Source: Porticoccus sp905181945
Lineage (GTDB): Bacteria > Pseudomonadota > Gammaproteobacteria > Pseudomonadales > Porticoccaceae
DNA length: 64,000 nucleotides
Direction of reading: 5' to 3'
NCBI RefSeq assembly: GCF_047729555.1
Contig: NZ_CP159825.1
Span: forward strand, 558,001 to 622,000
Within the stretch, counting starts at the first letter, position 1. Every line of letters begins with the position of its first letter. The notes under the pieces were generated by a model, which worked only from the letters and a program-made list of their open reading frames with translations, had not been told where the DNA came from and ran no database searches. This document shows, piece by piece, positions 59,665 through 64,000 of this stretch. Position numbers and translations under genes: made by a program.

Positions 59665-61703
59665 AGTCGCTGCATTTTCTCTTGCTCGCTTATCATTTGC
59701 TCATGGATGCCTAATTTCTTGGCATATATTGCCGAAAAAGCCAGTACATTTTGTACGTAGTTGCGGGTTTCTTTAAAAGGAATAGCTTCAATCCAAGCGT
59801 CAAATGGGAGTTTTCCTGCAGTTATTTTATTCCAGCGTTGTACCCTGCTGGGGCCTGCATTGTAAGCAGCTATTGCTAGGATACGATTGTTATTGAAGCG
59901 ATCCAGCATCTCTCGAAAATAAAGACTACCTAGGGCAATATTTTTCTCAGGGTCATATAGGTCATCACTACCTTCGTAGGGCGCGAAATTTTTGCGCGCC
60001 ACCGCGCGCGCTGTTGATGGCATTAGCTGCATTAATCCTTTTGCCCCAGCAGGCGATAACGCCTTCACATAAAAAGCACTTTCTTGGCGAGCGAGAGAAA
60101 TTAACCAATGTTTCGGAATTCCATTTAACCTTGAGTGTTCTTGAAACTCACCTTCAAAAGAAACCGGAAAGCGTAGTTCAATATTATCCCAGTATTCTGC
60201 CCTTATCATGCTGGTTATAGCGCCATTATGCCATTGCCATTTTTTACATAAATGAGCCGCTAATATCCATTCTGTTTTGTTGAATTTTCTCGTGGTCTGG
60301 TTCCACGCTCTACGCGCAGAAAGATATTGCTTATGATGGAGCAACTCTCTAGTGCGAATCATCCCAGGCCGTTCTTCTAGTTTTAATAGTTCTTGCAGGC
60401 CCAAAGCTGAGTCTTTGTGATTCATGCTATTCTCTATTCCTAACCACTGACTGCTCAAAAATCCATAAAAGCTACGTTCAAGAGACAAGTGGGTGTAATT
60501 TCTTTGGGTAATCGATGAGCTGCTTTTGCTGGTAGCTATTTTTTGTTCAGATAGATCTTTGCTTCTTTGGCCCCAATACCTCCAAACTTGTTTATTTTTT
60601 AGGTTTGTAGGCATACTTTTTATCCAGAGCAACGTATCTTCCCAGTCTCCAGATCGAATAGATTGTCGGGTGCGCCATTCAAGAAGTTTACTATCTGCTA
60701 GGGTGATGTTCTCTGTGAGGTACTGATCAGAAGCTTCTAACTGATTTTGAAAATAAAATCCTTTGACCAATGCGGCAACAACTTTGCTTGTTTGTTCGGC
60801 GCTGAAATGATGCGTTGTTTTATATGCATCAAAGTACTCAAGCGCTTGAGACGCATCTTTTTTTGCTAGTCGGCGTAGCCCGTAGGAAAGAGCCTCATGT
60901 ATCTCTGCGCTGTTTAATTGCAGCTCATTGCTGGTGAATAGCTTGCGGTCGGTCACAGCATTTTTGTAGCGATATATTCGATAAATTTTGTCTGCTAGTT
61001 TTTGATGCTCAGGGTCAGCAATAAATCGTAGCAAGTACCTTGATAATTGGTATTGACGATTTAGGATTGATTTAATGTAGCGCTGCCATGCAATATTTTC
61101 AGTAATATAGTTGCCTTGAACTAAGATTAAAAACAGTTTATCGCATTCTTTGGGTTGAGATTTGCCAACAGACCATAGCTTGATTGCACCTAAGATCGCA
61201 TCATTTCTATCATCACTGTTGCGTTTAATTCTTGCCAGCTGGTAGTAGCACTGCTGTTTTGTTGAGGCCCCACTTTTTTTATAGTCGATTAAGTAATCTT
61301 GCCATTTGTTTCGTTTGCGTAAAGTTTCCAGCCAGTGATGGCGTATGTCGTCTGCGATAGCTGTTTCATTATGCCGTTTTAAAAATTGCCTTACATGCTC
61401 TTTTGGGAGGCTATGAATTCTTTGAAGTAACTCCAGAGCCTCCAAATAGTGCTTCAGGGGATAGGTGTCCAGTTTTGCGTACTGATCTAAGTAGGTTTTT
61501 TTGTCCCTAACCTGAAGTGCGTTATAAGCAAGATGAAAGCTTTCTCGCTGGGCTTCTAGAGAGGCTTCTGTTATTTTCTTTTCGGAGGCCCATGATTTTA
61601 GAGGTAGCAAAAGAACTAATGCCAGCAATGATGATTGAAGCAATAGCGGCGTAAAAAATATTAACCATTTCTTGCAGAGAGCTGTATCGTTATTTCGTTC
61701 CAT
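59661..61703 (-). CDS. slt: soluble lytic murein transglycosylase Slt
   Basis: Slt cleaves peptidoglycan between MurNAc and GlcNAc in the periplasm, forming 1,6-anhydro products. The 680-residue protein has an N-terminal signal peptide (KKWLIFFTPLLLQSSLLALVLLLPLKSWASE) and a long alpha-helical superhelical U/L domain. The C-terminal catalytic domain has LISLARQESAFYVKALSPAGAKGLMQLMPSTARAV (catalytic glutamate in RQES) and AAYNAGPSRVQRW. Length matches Slt70 (about 645) with extra residues in the helical part. MupP, encoded at 23317, handles recycled muropeptide sugars. Confidence 0.95.
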   Translation of the reverse strand: MERNNDTALCKKWLIFFTPLLLQSSLLALVLLLPLKSWASEKKITEASLEAQRESFHLAYNALQVRDKKTYLDQYAKLDTYPLKHYLEALELLQRIHSLPKEHVRQFLKRHNETAIADDIRHHWLETLRKRNKWQDYLIDYKKSGASTKQQCYYQLARIKRNSDDRNDAILGAIKLWSVGKSQPKECDKLFLILVQGNYITENIAWQRYIKSILNRQYQLSRYLLRFIADPEHQKLADKIYRIYRYKNAVTDRKLFTSNELQLNSAEIHEALSYGLRRLAKKDASQALEYFDAYKTTHHFSAEQTSKVVAALVKGFYFQNQLEASDQYLTENITLADSKLLEWRTRQSIRSGDWEDTLLWIKSMPTNLKNKQVWRYWGQRSKDLSEQKIATSKSSSSITQRNYTHLSLERSFYGFLSSQWLGIENSMNHKDSALGLQELLKLEERPGMIRTRELLHHKQYLSARRAWNQTTRKFNKTEWILAAHLCKKWQWHNGAITSMIRAEYWDNIELRFPVSFEGEFQEHSRLNGIPKHWLISLARQESAFYVKALSPAGAKGLMQLMPSTARAVARKNFAPYEGSDDLYDPEKNIALGSLYFREMLDRFNNNRILAIAAYNAGPSRVQRWNKITAGKLPFDAWIEAIPFKETRNYVQNVLAFSAIYAKKLGIHEQMISEQEKMQRL

Positions 61704-61881
61704 AAAAATGTAAATGTATTGTCTGTTATAAAAAATGAATAGATTTTAAATCTAGAAGATTCCATGTATTTGCGCCTATCATAGCTACTAGATTTGATAT
61801 AAAAAAGAGCTGATGTAAGCTTTTTTATATAGCGGCTTTATAGCCTTATACCTGAAAAATAAATTAAAGTGTTAGCAAACA

Positions 61882-62382
61882 ATGACGTATCTATTAATTG
61901 CATTCGTATTATTGGTTATTCTCTCACCTCTCATGTGGTTTCGACAATCGCCTCGTCAAAATCTTATGATAAATATGCGAAAAGAGGCTACGCGTTTAGG
62001 TTTAATCGTAAGTCTCAGTGCGCCCCCTGATGCCCGGCAAGGGGAAACGAGACTGGATTGCGTTACCTATAGATTGCCGTGGATACCTGATTCACCGCGA
62101 TCACAAAAACCCCGAATGGAGGACTGGTTGTTAGCGAAAGGTGTTTCAAGGGGTAGTCCATCTCCTTGGCTCCGCTGGCAATGGTTGAGCAGAGAATCGA
62201 ATGACCTCATCATGGATGCTATCGGATTGGTATTAGATGGCCTTCCGGCTGATATTTTTGGATTAGAGGCGAGGAGTGATGGGTTGATAATATACTGGAA
62301 GGAGCACGGAGGATTAGAAGATGTGATTACCGTCTATAAGCTGCTTTTCTTGCTAAGAAAAAATATATGCAGTAATGCTTAG
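61882..62382 (+). CDS. conserved hypothetical membrane-anchored protein
   Basis: The 166-residue protein is not recognised as a named family. It has one N-terminal membrane helix (YLLIAFVLLVILSPLMWF) followed by a soluble part with LMINMRKEATRLGLIVSLS. It also contains CVTYRLPWIP, and a tryptophan-rich stretch LRWQWLSRESN ahead of DAIGLVLDGLPADIFGLEARSDGLIIYW. A similar single-pass protein precedes topA in Pseudomonas, so it is probably conserved in the lineage. No motif suggests an enzymatic role. The ATG start gives a sensible anchor; no strong ribosome-binding site is visible. Confidence 0.75.
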   Translation: MTYLLIAFVLLVILSPLMWFRQSPRQNLMINMRKEATRLGLIVSLSAPPDARQGETRLDCVTYRLPWIPDSPRSQKPRMEDWLLAKGVSRGSPSPWLRWQWLSRESNDLIMDAIGLVLDGLPADIFGLEARSDGLIIYWKEHGGLEDVITVYKLLFLLRKNICSNA

Positions 62383-62528
62383 AAGTAAATTTTTATAAAT
62401 AAAAGTAAAATTTTCTTGGCCAACCTACTGCTTGTCGATGTATATTCATGCTTCGTTGATACTTTCTGTTTAATCTAAATAGATGCTCTTCGTAATAAGT
62501 TATTCTTCAAGCTTTTAGTAGTCATTGT

Positions 62529-62571
62529 ACCAATAAAGCGACCTCAAAGAGGGCGTGTGGTCCTTTTTGGT
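62529..62571 (+). promoter_or_regulatory. imperfect long hairpin upstream of topA
   Basis: ACCAA, AAAG and ACC (62529-62533, 62535-62538, 62541-62543) can pair with GGT, CTTT and TTGGT (62559-62561, 62563-62566, 62567-62571). This makes an imperfect 12-pair stem about 65 bases before topA. It does not end in a T-run, so it looks more like a leader structure than a terminator. The rest of the 253-base gap holds no gene. Confidence 0.35.
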
Positions 62572-62635
62572 AAAGAAATTGGCAATGGGTAGGCTTTATC
62601 GTAGTTAAATTTAATTTAATGAGTAATATAATTCA

Positions 62636-64000
62636 ATGGGAAAATCATTAGTTATTGTTGAATCGCCAGCCAAAGCCAAGACCATCAATAAATATTTGGG
62701 CTCAGAATTTATTGTCAAGTCAAGTATTGGGCATATTCGCGATGTATCAAAGGGTGTGCCGACGACTGATCCTTTGGCTCGATCTCGAGCTGCTGCTATC
62801 ACCCGCAGTATGCCGACTGAAGAGAAGATGATCCATAAAATAAAAAAAGCCAGGGAAAAGCTGTTTAGCTCCATGGGAATCAACCCAGAAAAAGATTGGC
62901 AGGCTCGATACGAAATTTTGCCCGGAAAAGAAAAAGTAGTCGCTGAACTTAAAAAATTAGCCAAAAATGCCGATACTATTTATCTGGCCACAGATCTGGA
63001 TAGAGAGGGTGAAGCAATAGCTTGGCATCTTAGAGAAATTATTGGTGGCAGCGAAGATCGCTACAAAAGAGTGGTATTTAACGAAATTACTAAAAAAGCC
63101 ATTCAGGAAGCTTTTTCTAAACCGACTGAGCTTGATTTAGATCGCGTAAATGCTCAGCAGGCTCGCCGCTTCTTGGATCGTGTGGTGGGATTTATGGTTT
63201 CTCCATTACTTTGGAGCAAAGTTGCTAGAGGCTTATCAGCTGGCCGAGTTCAGTCGGTCGCAGTTAAGCTAATTGTAGAGCGAGAAAGAGAAATTAAGGC
63301 ATTTGATCCAGATGAGTATTGGACATTGCATGCAGACCTTGAGTCCGGATCTGGCGAAAAAATTCGTTTCGAAGTAAAGAGCTTCTCGGGCGAAAACTTT
63401 CTACCTGAAAATAAAGAGCAAGCACATGCAGCTATGGAAGCCTTGCACCCTGCTAGCTACAGTATAATTAAGCGTGAAGACAAACCTACAGGGAGCAAGC
63501 CCTCTGCTCCTTTCATCACATCAACCCTACAGCAGGCTGCTAGCACTAGGCTTGGGTATGGCGTTAAAAAAACTATGACTATGGCTCAACGCCTTTACGC
63601 AGGGGGATACATTACATACATGAGAACAGACTCAACCAATCTCAGTGCTGATGCTGTCACGGCATGCAGGGGTTATATTGAACAACATTTTGGCAAGAAA
63701 TATTTACCAGAAAAACCTAATACTTACAGTAGCAAATCGGACGCACAAGAGGCACATGAGGCTATTCGACCCTCGAATGTTGATATTGCGCCTGATGATT
63801 TGATTGACATGGATGACGCAAAACAGCTCTATCAGTTGATTTGGCAACAATTTCTTGCCTGTCAAATGATGCCTGCTGAATTTACTAGTACCACAGTAAA
63901 GGTTGGGGCGGCTGACTATGAGTTAAAAGCTAAGGGCCGTGTTATGCGCTTTGATGGATACCTTAAAGCATTGCCATTGCTCCGTAAAAAAGATGATGAT
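62636..64000 (+). CDS. topA: DNA topoisomerase I (3' part beyond window)
   Basis: TopA relaxes negative supercoils and balances gyrase. The frame starts ATG 62636 and stays open for 455 codons to the window edge, so the C-terminal zinc-finger region is missing. Visible parts are the Toprim domain (KSLVIVESPAKAKTINKYLG, YLATDLDREGEAIAWHL) and QARRFLDRVVGFMVSPLLW. GLSAGRVQSVAVKLIVERE and the active-site tyrosine in GYITYMRTDSTNLS follow, with QEAHEAIRP. A short insert around residues 55-90 (TRSMPTEEKMIHKIKK) is of the length usual in Pseudomonas TopA. Confidence 0.97.
   Translation, partial: MGKSLVIVESPAKAKTINKYLGSEFIVKSSIGHIRDVSKGVPTTDPLARSRAAAITRSMPTEEKMIHKIKKAREKLFSSMGINPEKDWQARYEILPGKEKVVAELKKLAKNADTIYLATDLDREGEAIAWHLREIIGGSEDRYKRVVFNEITKKAIQEAFSKPTELDLDRVNAQQARRFLDRVVGFMVSPLLWSKVARGLSAGRVQSVAVKLIVEREREIKAFDPDEYWTLHADLESGSGEKIRFEVKSFSGENFLPENKEQAHAAMEALHPASYSIIKREDKPTGSKPSAPFITSTLQQAASTRLGYGVKKTMTMAQRLYAGGYITYMRTDSTNLSADAVTACRGYIEQHFGKKYLPEKPNTYSSKSDAQEAHEAIRPSNVDIAPDDLIDMDDAKQLYQLIWQQFLACQMMPAEFTSTTVKVGAADYELKAKGRVMRFDGYLKALPLLRKKDDD

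Overview
The window is chromosomal DNA from an AT-rich gammaproteobacterium. Its gene order follows the Pseudomonas/Cellvibrio lineage closely. Examples are ubiG-mupP-yciK divergent from gyrA, then pheA-hisC-tyrA/aroA-cmk-rpsA-ihfB; tRNA-Val, thrS-infC-rpmI-rplT-pheS-pheT-ihfA-merR and tRNA-Pro; nadK-rhomboid-yeaC-DUF2797-pepN; and slt near topA. Proteins resemble Pseudomonas/E. coli families but are encoded with A/T-ending codons. A marine or host-associated Cellvibrionales-like bacterium is my best guess; the sequence alone does not settle the species.

Layout. 1-992: a partial DUF2062 membrane protein (minus) and a tiny PA3496-like protein. 1143-8957: the complete cytochrome c maturation operon ccmABCDEFGHI, interrupted between ccmG and ccmH by a perfect 18-copy octanucleotide array and a carboxymuconolactone-decarboxylase-like gene. 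9018-15530: smc, zipA, ligA. 15537-19157 (minus): VC0807-like membrane protein, YciI, a small coiled-coil membrane protein, a secreted cyclophilin, an unusual-class PdxJ and a TrmH-family methyltransferase. 19343-22479: yciO, scpA, scpB, rluB; scpAB are the partners of the smc found upstream. 22497-24729 (minus): ubiG-mupP-yciK. 24909-35894: gyrA, aromatic amino acid genes, cmk, rpsA, ihfB, lapA, pyrF. 36050-46180: tRNA-Asn, uvrB, tRNA-Val, the thrS-to-ihfA translation operon, a MerR regulator and tRNA-Pro. 46323-49299: phosphomannomutase, a TIGR01777 epimerase, queD, tRNA-Val and tRNA-Asp. 49570-57537: nadK, rhomboid protease, yeaC, DUF2797, pepN, rlmL and a glutaredoxin-like protein. 57571-61703 (minus): slt, tatD, an S4-domain protein and an oxidoreductase. 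61882-64000: a hypothetical protein and the 5' part of topA.

Almost everything is housekeeping: respiration (c-type cytochromes), chromosome segregation and topology (SMC-ScpAB, gyrase, topoisomerase I, IHF), cell wall recycling (MupP, Slt), translation and RNA modification. No prophage, insertion sequence, CRISPR array, toxin-antitoxin pair or obvious defence system is visible. The most interesting signals are small. They are the octamer array plus foreign-looking gene inside the ccm operon, an AUU start codon for infC, tRNA-like hairpins ahead of thrS, alternative stem-loops ahead of rpsA and rpmI, inverted repeats at the gyrA promoter, an atypical PdxJ in an atypical place, and neighbours that are absent compared with relatives (serC after gyrA, lapB after lapA).
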